Shown: in pieces, positions 1 through 11,320 of the stretch | Layout: each line of letters begins with the position of its first letter | Position numbering within the stretch: position 1 is the first letter of the stretch | Source of the DNA: Mesostigma viride | Taxonomy: Eukaryota > Streptophyta > Mesostigmatophyceae > Mesostigmatales > Mesostigmataceae | Direction of reading: 5' to 3' | NCBI GenBank assembly: GCA_009746045.1 | Contig: RPFO01000231.1 | Span: 2,184,400-2,216,899 of the forward strand | Length of the DNA: 32,500 bases | Position numbers and translations under genes: made by a program | Notes under the pieces: generated by a model | The model's database searches: none | What the model was told of the DNA's origin: nothing | What the model saw: the letters and a program-made list of their open reading frames with translations, nothing else

Positions 1-154
1 CCTGCCGAAATTTTTGTCACCACAGTTAACTGTCATATTTATTACCTACTCCTAGTAATCGCATCCTGGTATGGTACGAGCAGGCAACAATACTTCTAGC
101 ACACACATCACCAGGCAAGCAAGCACACCTCTACTGTAGCCAAAGAAAGCTTAC

Positions 155-1303
<1,149 letters not shown>

Positions 1304-2717
1304 GGTGGGACAACAACCCGTTCTGATGGCAGTCGTAGTCCAAAAGAAAGCTTATTTACTTCTGGGAAAATCTAGCATGGGATACGCCCCGGCGCGAACG
1401 AGGTTATCCCGCTGGAGTGACGCGACCCGCTAATAATACACGAAATGCGTGTTGTTGGGGTAAACGCGCCTAAGTAAGAGCAGATTGAGCGGCCATGCCG
1501 TCCTGCCCTGCTGTGAAACCTTTTCACGCTTCCAGCCCGCCTCGCTGTCCAAATGCCGACAACACCCTGAGAACGGGAAGGACACATCAGCATCCAGCGG
1601 GGGGCCAGTTGGCGAGATTTGGCTGCTTCCTCGAACCTGTCAGAACTCAAGCTCCAACGGCCGAGTGACAGGACTCGCGATCTCGCGCGCTGTGATGTTG
1701 TTGTTGTTGCCCACACCGCACATGGGCAGCAGATTTGGAAACGGCAGAGGGCCAGGACACTGAACAGCATGCCATCACAAACATACAAGAAACAAAGATA
1801 CTCAGCGGGGACATACAGTTAGGAAACACCCCAGATGATAGGAAACACCCCAGATGATGTAATAACCACTTGACCAGTACCCTATTTACCATGTGCCCTA
1901 TCTATTAACTCGAGCTGTGCATGCCAGATACAGGCATTGCGTCCATGTCAAATTTCGATCATCCTCCGGAAGTCGGATCCGGAACGTGCTGCAGGTAGTT
2001 GGCAATAGGCGAATAGCCCGAATAACCACGATGCTGTCGAGTGTCGGGGTCTCGGCCTCTCGGCCCTCGGGAGTCGGGGAATAGGTAGTGACTACCATAT
2101 CAACTGTCCGTGGTCCCGTGACTCCCGTCTTGTGACTCCGCGTTTGTAGACAATGCGACGCGGCGCTTGCACCCGCGCGTGCTGAAGTCTTGACAGACCC
2201 AAGCTGAAGCACAAACCTAGACAATCATGTATGCTGCTCAATGCATAGGTTTGTACATACAGTGCATCGCTGATGGCATGGCGCCTGCAACGTCAACAGA
2301 AAAACGATATCGGTGGTCCAGTATGCTGCGCGTAAATTATACTTATCCTGCGACCTCGATGCTGCCACGTTAATACTGCCACGTTAAATTGATTGCAACG
2401 AGCCAATGAGGGACAACTGGGCAAGAAGGCGGTAGGGAACTAAACTTAATCGCTTTCTCACGGTACTCCTCGCGTTGGACAGCATGCCCGGCACGCTCGG
2501 ATCCGGAAACGTGCTGCCTGTGTCAAGCACAGGAGCGTGTGCGGCTGACCGCATCTGTGCCTTCCATCGTTGGCGATAGGTGGAGGCCCCTGGAGTGTAA
2601 ATGAGCTCAATCGGGCGCCCGACGAAAGTGGAAAAGAGGGACAAGGGATTAACGTTACAGCTGGTTGGAAATCGTACGCGTTGACATTCGTTAAGTCGTT
2701 TCCAGGTTGAGTTTACC
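1304..2717. other. Intergenic stretch between the p24 and polymerase X genes
   Basis: I see no gene here that I can support. The short open frames on both strands are rich in Ser, Arg and Pro and match no family I recognise. The first bases upstream of 1303 should hold the p24 5' UTR and promoter, and the bases before 2718 those of the polymerase gene. A 19-bp tandem duplication, AGGAAACACCCCAGATGAT, sits at about 1821-1858. Confidence 0.5.
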
Positions 2718-4997
2718 ATGCCGCAGAGGAAATCTGGGGTCGCGGCAGCACCGCACGGGTACGCGGCCAAACGGCACGGGAAACCCGGCGCCGAGGAGTT
2801 GATCAAGGAGGAGCTTGCCGCTTCCGAGCCTCCCGCCGGGCCCGAATCCGAGGAGGCAGCCGGGGGGCAAGCGAAGGATGCTGGCGCTATCGGAGGGAAA
2901 GGCCGGCGCGGGCGCCCTAGGAAGGCCGACGTCGAGGCCGGCAAGGCCGAAGCCAAGAAAGCCGAGGGAGGCGAGGCAGAAGAAGAGGAAGAGGAAGAGG
3001 AGGATGCGGACTACGAGCCAGCGCCTGAGGACCGGGCAGGGGAGGCGGAGGACCAAAAAGAAGAATTCACCGCCGAGCCTGGCGCCGAGGCTCAGCCAGT
3101 GAAGGACGAGATGGAGGGCAAGAGTGCGGAGGGTACTGAGGCGTCCAGGGGCGAGAAGCGTCCCGCCCAGCCCGCCGAGGGGGAAGGTGAAGGTGCCAAG
3201 CGTGGCAAGGGCGGCCGTGGCCGGCCGACGAAAGCCGAGACTGAAGCTCGAAAAGCTCAGGGGGGCAAGGCCGAGGGCGGGCAAGCGGGAGGAGAGGAGG
3301 AAGAGGAGGAGGAGGAGGAGGACGACGATGAGGAAAGGGATGAGGACTTTGAGCCTAAGACGGAGGATCTGGCGGGCGTGGCGGCGGACAGAAAGGAGGA
3401 GCTGACGACGGATGCTGCGGGGGAGGCCCAGGCGGCCAAGGAGGAGATGCAGGGGGGTGCCCAGGGGGGGGAGGGCGAGGGGGGAGGGGGAGGGAAAGGC
3501 CAGGGCAAGGGCGGCAAGGCGAAAGGCGGCAGCGGCACTCAGAACGGTGGCCAGCGGGCATCGGGACGGAAGGCTGGGGCGGGAGGCAAGAGAGGTGAGG
3601 CTGCGGCATATCTTGAAGAAGAGCAGGGGATGGCAGAAGAAGAGGAGGGTGGTGGTGGTGGTGGTGCTGGTGGTAGGGTGGGTGGTGGAGGGGAGCATGC
3701 CGGGGTGGAGCCAGAGGGGAAGGGGGAGGAGCGCGCGGGAGGGGAAAAACAGGCCAAGGGGGGGGAGGGGAAGGAGCAGGAGGGGGGCGACGCAGAGGAT
3801 GAGGGGGAGGGTGGCGGGGGCTATGAGACTGAGACCGACTATTCTGACGTGGAATCCATCAATGATGTCCTTGTGCAGCCGCTGGTGGAGATGCGTGATC
3901 TCTACAAGTCGGGCGCCGCGCCGGGCAACCGGCGCGAGCAGGCGTTCAAGGCTAAGATGTACAGCCTTGCGGTCGACGGCATAAGGAGGCACAAGGGGGA
4001 GGTCAAGAGCGCCGAGCACGCCCAGGGGATCAAGCATGTGGGGCCCGCGATCGCGGATCACGTCCGGGAGATCCTGGACAATGTGGCAAAGGGGGAGAAG
4101 CCGACGTTCACGAAGCTGGAGGAAGCCAAGAGGGACCCTGAGGTGCGGACCAAGAAGCTGTTCGCCAGTATATGGGGCGTCGGCGGGGCGCACGCGCAGC
4201 GGTTGTATGATGCCGGGTTCCGTTCGCTCGACGACCTCAAGAGGGGCCACCCGGCCCCCGCGGGTCTCAACCACATGCAGCATGTCGGGCTGGAGTACTT
4301 CGACGAGCTGGGCCAGCCCGTGCCCAGGGAGGAGGCGGCCGAGATCGGCCAGGTGGTGGCCAGGGAGGTCCAGAGCGTGCTCGGCCAGGACGCGACCGTG
4401 GAGCTCGTGGGGGGTTTCCGCCGGGGTGAGGCGGCGTCGGAGAATGTGGATTGTCTCGTGAGGCATCCGACTGGGGGCTATGGGACGGGCGATGTGCTGG
4501 GGGGGGTCGTGGATCGGTTGCGTGAGGTCGGGCTGATCACGCACGTGCTGCAGGAGGGGGCGGGGGGTAAGGGGAAGGGGGTCCCCGCGGATGACGTCAA
4601 GGACAGCACGCAGACGTTCAGTGGGTTGTGCAGGTTGCGGCCGGGCATGCCGCATCGGCGGTTGATGATCCGGGTGTACCCGCCCGCGTGCTACCCGTTT
4701 GCGCTGCTGTACTACACGGGGGACGGCTTGTTCAGTAGGAACTTGAGGACGTACGCACACCGGCCAGGGGTCGGCGGGAAGATGCACCGGCTGACGAACC
4801 GGGGCCTGTTCCCGCGCGTCAGCGGTGGCGGCGTCAGCGGCGGCGTCGGCAGCGGGGAGGACGAGGCCAAGTTCTCTCCCACCTCAGTGCAGTGCGAGAC
4901 GGAGGATGATGTGTTCCGCGCCTTGGGGCTCAAGTATGTCCCGCCGAACGAGCGGTCGGGGCAGAAGGCGTACGAGCTGCCCCAAGTGATCCGTTGA
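2718..4997 (+). CDS. Family X DNA polymerase (pol beta/lambda-like) homologue with AT-hooks; probably catalytically inactive
   Basis: 759 aa, no introns. Residues 1-370 are low complexity: an approximately 85-aa tandem duplication, each copy with an AT-hook (RRGRPRK at 63-69, GRGRPTK at 166-172) and an acidic Glu/Asp run (about 88-97 and 193-210), then a Gly-rich linker. Residues 380-759 match the pol beta fold in order: 8-kDa domain with helix-hairpin-helix (440-455), second HhH SIWGVGGAHAQRLYDAG (484-500), GLNHMQHVGLEYFDE, palm motif GGFRRG (565-570), YYTGDGLFSRNLR (665-677) and a C-terminal LGLKYVPPNER. There is no BRCT domain. By alignment from memory with pol beta, the palm metal ligands D190, D192 and D256 become N576, D578 and M650, and the lyase lysine K72 becomes H448. 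A DNA-binding or structural role is therefore more likely than gap filling, if the gene is functional. The ATG at 2718 was taken as the start of the basic, AT-hook-bearing N-terminus. Confidence 0.85.
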   Translation: MPQRKSGVAAAPHGYAAKRHGKPGAEELIKEELAASEPPAGPESEEAAGGQAKDAGAIGGKGRRGRPRKADVEAGKAEAKKAEGGEAEEEEEEEEDADYEPAPEDRAGEAEDQKEEFTAEPGAEAQPVKDEMEGKSAEGTEASRGEKRPAQPAEGEGEGAKRGKGGRGRPTKAETEARKAQGGKAEGGQAGGEEEEEEEEEDDDEERDEDFEPKTEDLAGVAADRKEELTTDAAGEAQAAKEEMQGGAQGGEGEGGGGGKGQGKGGKAKGGSGTQNGGQRASGRKAGAGGKRGEAAAYLEEEQGMAEEEEGGGGGGAGGRVGGGGEHAGVEPEGKGEERAGGEKQAKGGEGKEQEGGDAEDEGEGGGGYETETDYSDVESINDVLVQPLVEMRDLYKSGAAPGNRREQAFKAKMYSLAVDGIRRHKGEVKSAEHAQGIKHVGPAIADHVREILDNVAKGEKPTFTKLEEAKRDPEVRTKKLFASIWGVGGAHAQRLYDAGFRSLDDLKRGHPAPAGLNHMQHVGLEYFDELGQPVPREEAAEIGQVVAREVQSVLGQDATVELVGGFRRGEAASENVDCLVRHPTGGYGTGDVLGGVVDRLREVGLITHVLQEGAGGKGKGVPADDVKDSTQTFSGLCRLRPGMPHRRLMIRVYPPACYPFALLYYTGDGLFSRNLRTYAHRPGVGGKMHRLTNRGLFPRVSGGGVSGGVGSGEDEAKFSPTSVQCETEDDVFRALGLKYVPPNERSGQKAYELPQVIR

Positions 4998-7100
4998 ATC
5001 TAGAGCACGTGACTGCGTCAAGGGATGGATACCCCGGATAGATCCCTCCTTGGCTTGCACTTAGTCAAGGGTTGGAGGAGGGTCATATTATACCCAGGAC
5101 AGATTTAATATGATAGGGTTGATAGGATGGATAGAGCATCAAGTTGGGATAAGAGTATCAAAATGGGATATATGGTGGGGACAAAGTTAAATGAAATATT
5201 TCGGGATTGGAGTGGGGTGGGATGGGGGTGGGATGGGTTGGGGTGGGGTGGGGTGGGGACCGGAGGCATCCGATGTTGAGAGGGATGCCTTTCTGCAGCG
5301 TTCTCTTGTGCTGTTGCTGTGAGGTAGCGCTGAGGATTGCGCGGAGTACGTGATGCCCATGGGAAGGACAGAGCCCAGCGTTCTTGTTGTGCCTTGCAAG
5401 TGTTGGCTTGGGTAGGGCTCGGGGCATGGAATGTCCGCGGTTGGCACATGTTGTCGCAGATAAGAATCGGGCAGGGCGTGCTGGTGGTGGTTCCACATCA
5501 TGGGTGCGTGGGACGGGCCGACTCCCAGCGGGGTGCCGGTCGACGTAGGCCACCACCTGTGGGGACTGGTAGCATGATGATGGCTGGTATCCCTACATCA
5601 GTGCTGGCATACTCAGGGTGGGGAGGGGGGCCATTTGGGGAACCGTATGCGAGGGGTTGTCGGGATGCGCTGGGGCTTCTCTGCGGCGTTCAGGATCGGC
5701 ATGGGGAAGACGCATGTGTGCGTGTGGTGTCATCCATGCTTGAATATCTGATGGCAGCAGCAGTAAGTAAGTAAGTGCGTGAACATGCATTCACTGAAGG
5801 CATGCCACGGAGTACCCGATGAGGTACTTATCTACGCAGATACTTCACCCGCGAAGGAAAGTGGCGCGACTCACTTGCAGCAGCCTTGGAAGACATAAGC
5901 AGAAGGTTGCCTGTGGGTGCATGATTTGCAGTCACATTGTGCAGCTTGGTTAACAGGATTGCGGTATCTGGCTTGTAGGAAATTTTATACTGCATGAAGT
6001 CCTTTTGTTGCCACGTATACTTGCATTGATCCTTGTGGTGGCGGTATGGAATATAAACTGCGAGGGCACTGACATTGTTTCCCCTGGAAATGGGTTCCTG
6101 ACAGATGTTGGATGGCCATGCATCCAGGCATAGTTGTCTCACTTCAGATGTGTGCATTGGTTCATTGGTCGCAATAAAGCCATGGATATCGGTTGGTTTC
6201 ATTATTGAACACATGATTTGCCACTATCATGCATGTACCGAGTCTTCATTTTTTTGGTTCTCGCATTTTCCGGATCAGAGGAAAACTATATTTCAACACA
6301 TTTGCCAGCCCCCAGCATTTGTTGACTTCTTAATTAATTAAAATAATAATTTACACGTAGATTCACCATTAGCCAGCCATTAATTAATTAATTAAACTCG
6401 AGCCAGCCAATATTCAATCATTAATTCACGCGCAGGCCCCCGTTGCCCAGCTAGCTTCGAGTCACGGGGTAACTTCTGAGCTTAGGTACCTTTCATCCCT
6501 GTTTGATGCACAGCAAGAAGGGGGCCCATGCACCCCTTCTCTCATTGCCTGGAAAGGCAGGCCACAGGTTAAATTAAGGTGCTCACTGGGAGAGTCTTGC
6601 GGAACTACTGTGGGTGCTTAATAAAGCTTAATCAATCGACATAGCATGCAAAAGCACAGCGGATGCAGTAAGGCAGCCCCATGCCATGGTCCAGTGGCCA
6701 CAGATAGGCTTGGAACTCATTGAGAGGCGCCGGAGGTAGCCAGCCATACTTTCAACGTACAAGGCTACACGTTTCCACCTTTTATTCCCCAGTCTCATCC
6801 TTAAGGCACGCGCGGGGGATGTGCCCCTAAAAACCCTCATGCTCCGGGAGACTGAGAGGCCCTTATATATTCTCTCAAACGCGCCTCTGGACGATCGATT
6901 ATTAATTAATAATTAATTTGATTGATTGATTAATTAATTAATTAACACGTAATGTTCAGCGTTGAATTGAATTGAATTGTAACATAACTCCATTGGGAGT
7001 AGATGTAGCACATATGGCCTGCCGAAGGGGAATTAAATTAAATTAAATTAAATTAAATTATAACATGCCTCCGTTGGGAGATCATGTAGCACATATTCCT
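4998..7100. other. Non-coding stretch downstream of the polymerase X gene with G-rich and TTAA-rich microsatellites
   Basis: No recognisable gene. A GGGATGGG/GGGGT-type G-rich tract runs at about 5213-5260. From about 6330 onward the base composition turns AT-rich, with TTAATTAA-type tracts (6330-6395 and 6899-6945) and (GAATT)n and (AAATT)n tracts (about 6963-6980 and 7031-7061). Open frames at 5337-5774 (+) and 5828-6214 (-) show no family features and are not called. Confidence 0.5.
6980..7098 (-). repeat. Two orphan LINE 3' ends (hairpin plus AT-rich tail), minus orientation
   Basis: Two copies of the motif (A)ACAT..CTCC.TTGGGAG..ATGTAGCACATAT lie at 6980-7015 and 7061-7098. Read on the minus strand, each is ATATGTGCTACA...CTCCCAACGGAG...ATGTTA followed by an AT microsatellite, (AATTC)n or (AATTT)n. 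The same arrangement ends a longer LINE fragment at 12618-12745, which identifies these as severely 5'-truncated LINE insertions. Confidence 0.65.
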
Positions 7101-7103
7101 TGA

Positions 7104-9475
7104 TTGCGCCGACAGCTTGCTGTCCACTGTCACGCATGCACCGACAGTGGTCGCCGCCAGGCAGATGCTCCGCCGCAACAGGGATCCGATCGCCAAACCT
7201 GGGCTGCAAGCAGCTCTGATCGAGGGCCGCCTACGAGCAGGCTGAGAAGGCAGACGCTCAGCAGATGGTCAAGGACCTGCGCAGCTGCCAGCAGAGGTAC
7301 GACGGCAAAGGGGCCTGGTTCTGGTACAAGCGCCTCGGGCACCCGGACGGCCTCGGCCGGCCCCACCGCCACGACGTCCCCGGCGCCCCAGCCAAGCGGC
7401 TTCGTACCTGGGCCACGGCCACGGCCGAGGTCGTGGGGACAGCTGCACCGCCCCCACCCCTGCTCCCAGCCGCCGCCGCCCGCCCGGCCGCCCTGGCCGG
7501 CCCCGCTGGGCCCCCGGCCCCGCCTGGGTCAGCGGCGGACTACCTATATGTAGTCCCCCCGCTGGTCAGCCCACTTGGCGACCCGTCTAACATGCCTCCT
7601 TTCACCTCTCGCGAGGTCACGGAGGCGGTCCAGCGCCTGCGTTATGACGCAGCCACCGGCTCTGACGAGATTCCTGCCGCAGTTGTAAAACTTGCAGCCG
7701 AATTCGAGGACACAGGTGTTATGCTGCTCTTCCGGGACATCTGCAACCGCCTTCTGCTGTCGTCGCAACCGCCTCCCACGGCCTGCAACACAGTTTTCGC
7801 ACGATGCTGTACAAGAACAAGGGGTCGCCTGCCGACCCCGGCAACTACAGAGGGGTGTGCATTCAAAGTGCCCCCCTCAAGCTTCTTATGCGGCTCATCC
7901 TGAACCGCCTGCGCACGGCCCTGGACGGTCACCTCAGCGAGACTCGGCACGGCTTCCGCTCAGGTCGCAACACAGTACAGGCGCTCTTCGCTACTCGCCG
8001 ACTGGTGGAGGAACTGCAACGCCTTCAGCCTGGTGAGTTCCCTTTGCACCTTGTGCTGGTATAGACTTCATCAAAGCCTTCGATTCGGTTTTCTGGCCTG
8101 CGCTTTGGGACATCCTCGAGTTGTTCCGGATCCCCCGCCCCCTTATTGCTGTCATCCGCAACCTGCATGAAGGGTCCACCACTTCGGTGCGCACTTCTTA
8201 CGGGACCACGCCCCCATGCCCTTAATTTACAGAAGGGTGTGTGGCAGGGCTGCGTGCTGTCGCCCTACCTGTTCATGATTGTGGTCGAATACGTAATGAT
8301 TCAGCCATTCAGGCGCGCAAGCGATTTGCCCGCATCGTGGGTAGGGAACCAGGGGTGCAGGTCGCTAACAAATACTGGCATGGCGGAGCGGACACGGAGA
8401 TTCGGCTGGCAGACATCATCTACGCAGACGACACCACCCTCTTCGAGGACATGCACTGGGCACGTGCAGACATGGCTTGACTGCCTGGCTATCGAGGCCC
8501 GTGCAGTGGGGCTTGAGGTTCTCAAGAAGACAGAGGCCCTGGCGGTTGGGCTCACCCACTCACCGCCACCCCTATATCTCCTCGACGGCTCTCGAGTCCT
8601 GTATCGGGACCGCGTCAAACTGCTGGGCAGCCTGCTTCCCAGCTGCGACCTCGGCGGATGTGGACCACCGCATCTCCGGCCCTCGCCTGGCACGCTTTAC
8701 GCCAGTACCGGGCCCTGTGGCGCAAGCCCCTGGGCAAGATCGAGAAACAGGACCTGTTCAAGGTCCTCGTCCTTCCTGTTCTCACGTATGGGGCCGAGAC
8801 GTGGACCCTCACCGCCGACCTGGCCCGCGAGCTGGACGGCGCGGTCGATCACCAACATGCTGCGTTCCATTTTCAGAGTAGGATATGCTGCTCATGTCCG
8901 CAGTGAGGACCTGTACCAGGGCATGCCATTGATATATCACCAGCACCATTAAGCTGCGACGCCTGCAGCTAGTAGGGCACTTTGCTCGCACCAACCAGGT
9001 AGACACCTCACGTGGCCCCCCCGCAGGTCTGCGACCAGCTCAGTCAGCCTGGCCGGCACCTCCTGACGTGGGCCGGGCCCAGTCATGTTAGACGCCGCAA
9101 GGCCCGCATGGCGCGCGCGCGCGCACCTTCAAAGAACAGCTAGTAGAGGACATGGGGGGCCTAGGCCTCTCCATGATTTGGAAGAAGATGATGGACAAGG
9201 CCAAGTGGGCCCAGGTCATAGAGGACAACGAGACCCCCCCTGTGGGGATCGAAGCGCCCGCGTGTGCAATCCCGTGGGAGGCACGCCAGCCAGCTCCCCT
9301 AGGGCAGCCTGAGGCTGTCTGGTAGATAGATGTTGTAGTTAGAATGCTGTTAGATAGGTCGTAGGTAGCTGATGTAGATAGATTAGACCGGTAGGACTGT
9401 TTGCACCCATCCATCCATCCATCGGGGTTAGTGCTCCGTGACTCCCCAACGGGAGCACGAGTCGGCAAATTAATT
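7104..9475 (+). mobile_element. LINE-type non-LTR retrotransposon, family A, decayed copy 1
   Basis: A reverse-transcriptase-bearing element in plus orientation. The 5' boundary is uncertain and is placed just after the preceding LINE tail. The 3' end is defined by the segment containing GACTGTTTGCACCCATCC, (CCAT)n, GGGGTTAGTGCTCCGTGACT and CCCAACGGGAGCACGAGT, ending near 9465-9475 in a short TTAATT. The same 3' segment is present in minus orientation in the copy at 31339-32447. The coding region is broken by several frameshifts. Confidence 0.8.
7592..9320 (+). pseudogene. LINE reverse transcriptase, frameshifted remnant
   Basis: RT motifs occur in order but in changing frames: FTSREVTEAVQRLRYDAATG (7601-7660), NYRGVCIQSAPLKLLMRLI and HGFRSGRNTVQAL (7804-8064 frame), DFIKAFDSVFWPALWDIL (from about 8066), QGCVLSPYLFMIVVEYVM (8146 frame), the catalytic YADDTTLF (8241 frame), then thumb and C-terminal motifs such as LTYGAETWTL, LYQGMP and RRLQLVGHFAR. 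Such YADD proteins reverse-transcribe LINE RNA at the nicked target. At least five frame changes make this copy dead. Confidence 0.85.
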
Positions 9476-9484
9476 CCTTGCATG

Positions 9485-10532
9485 ATGGATGGGTGGAGTG
9501 GGGGGAGCCGCGTAATCGAACTAACCTAACGCTAATCTATCTAGTCTAGAAAAATCCCAACTACACTACTCATCAAAACGCCTCCTCCTCTTGGGGGGAG
9601 GTGGCTTGCCCACAGGGGCTGGCGTACGTGTGAGCCTTGACAGTCTTCTGCCACCGCGTCTTGTTCTGCATGGCAGTCCAAAGAAGGGAGAGAGAGTGGA
9701 TGCGGTATTCAAACTGGGCTGGGACCACTAGGTCGTCCAGCAACATCTGGATGTAGTTCATGACATGTTTCCCTACCCGTTTGGAAACGCGCCCTTGGCC
9801 AGGGCCAGGCCAGGTCAGAAAATGCTGCCCTGGCTGGCCAAGCCGCTGGGGGCCGCCTGCCAGACCAAGGGCGGTGTCGACCTGGCTGGTGCCGGAGCAA
9901 GGTGTCCTAAAAATGCTATCCTACGCTGCCTAATCTCGTCCGAAATACGAGGCATACCCTGATACAAAGACTCTAATGACCCTACGTTCAGGACCTGTCG
10001 GAGCAATGATCCTGTAAACCGTGCCGTCTAGCTTAATAGCTGCCAGTGTGGGTGTGAGTGTCCACGCCTCGGCGCCACACGTGAGCACCGTGTGGACGAG
10101 GACCTTGAAGAGCATGCGCTTGCGGTGCTCGCCCAGGCCCTGCGAGCGCCAGTATGTAGGTGTTGAGCGAACGGAACCTGGCCCAGGCCAGGCCGATGCG
10201 GATGTCCACATCGTCTGCGGTGTCAGGCCGAGCCAACTCCCCAACAGTTTGAAGTGATCGCGGAACGGGACCTCTGTCCCGTCGAGCAGGCGCGGTAGTA
10301 GCGGCGGACTATTGGAGGCCCCAATCACCGTCGCCTCAGTTTTGACACTAGTCTCCAACCCCACCGCCCTCGCCTCCAGGCCCAGACAGTCCATGGCCAG
10401 GTCTGAATGTGCTCGGGGCGCGCGATGAGGGTGGTGTCATCCGCATGAATGAGGTCGGCCAGGCGGTAGCCAGTTTTAACCCCGCCGTGCTCGCGCTCGT
10501 TAAGGATGTCCAAGCCTGGCTCGAACCCCTTA
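9485..10532 (-). mobile_element. LINE-type retrotransposon, family B, 5'-truncated and frameshifted copy
   Basis: Minus-strand RT C-terminal half: RLADLIHADDTTL (with HADD in place of the usual YADD), [81 protein letters not shown] and GHLAP. It is clearly related to family A but diverged, so it is treated as a second family. Its 3' UTR (about 9560-9485) is repeated in opposite orientation at 12618-12690. The upstream end is cut off at about 10532, directly against the (GGGAT)n satellite. Frameshifts separate the pieces. Confidence 0.75.
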
Positions 10533-11320
10533 ATGGGATGGGATGGGATGGGATGGGATGGGATGGGATGGGATGGGATGGGATGGGATGGGATGGGATG
10601 GGATGGGATGGGATGGGATGGGATGGGATGGGATGGGATGGGATGGGATGGGATGGGATGGGATGGGATGGGATGGGATGGGATGGGATGGGATGGGATG
10701 GGATGGGATGGGATGGGATGGGATGGGATGGGATGGGATGGGATCGATGGGATGGGATGGGATGGGATGGGATGGGATGGGATGGGATGGGATGGGATGG
10801 GATGGGATGGGATGGGATGGGATGGGATGGGATGGGATGGGATGGGATGGGATGGGATGGGATGGGATGGGATGGGATGGGATGGGATGGGATGGATGGG
10901 ATGGGATGGGATGGGATGGGATGGGATGGGATGGGATGGGATGGGATGGGATGGGATGGGATGGGATGGGATGGGATGGGATGGGATGGGATGGGATGGG
11001 ATGGGATGGGATGGGATGGGATGGGATGGGATGGGATGGGATGGGATGGGATGGGATGGGATGGGATGGGATGGGATGGGATGGGATGGGATGGGATGGG
11101 ATGGGATGGGATGGGATGGGATGGGATGGGATGGGATGGGATGGGATGGGATGGGATGGGATGGGATGGGATGGGATGGGATGGGATGGGATGGGATGGG
11201 ATGGGATGGGATGGGATGGGATGGGATGGGATGGGATGGGATGGGATGGGATGGGATGGGATGGGATGGGATGGGATGGGATGGGATGGGATGGGATGGG
11301 ATGGGATGGGATGGGATGGG
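10533..11320. repeat. (GGGAT)n satellite, 788 bp
   Basis: An almost perfect pentanucleotide array. I see two phase-breaking interruptions, a CGATG insertion near 10744 and a GGATGGAT near 10893. All three plus frames stay open because the unit holds no stop codon and five is not a multiple of three. The plus strand has regular runs of three guanines. Confidence 0.97.

Noticed and set aside
2691-4787. 698-codon minus-strand ORF opposite the polymerase gene
   Set aside because: GC-rich antisense shadow rich in Leu, Pro and Arg; the plus strand has clear family X motifs.
5337-5774. 145-codon plus-strand ORF
   Set aside because: Gly/Val/Arg-rich composition as expected from G-rich non-coding DNA; no domain features.
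5828-6214. 128-codon minus-strand ORF
   Set aside because: No recognisable motif or neighbour; it lies in a region drifting towards TTAA-rich non-coding sequence.
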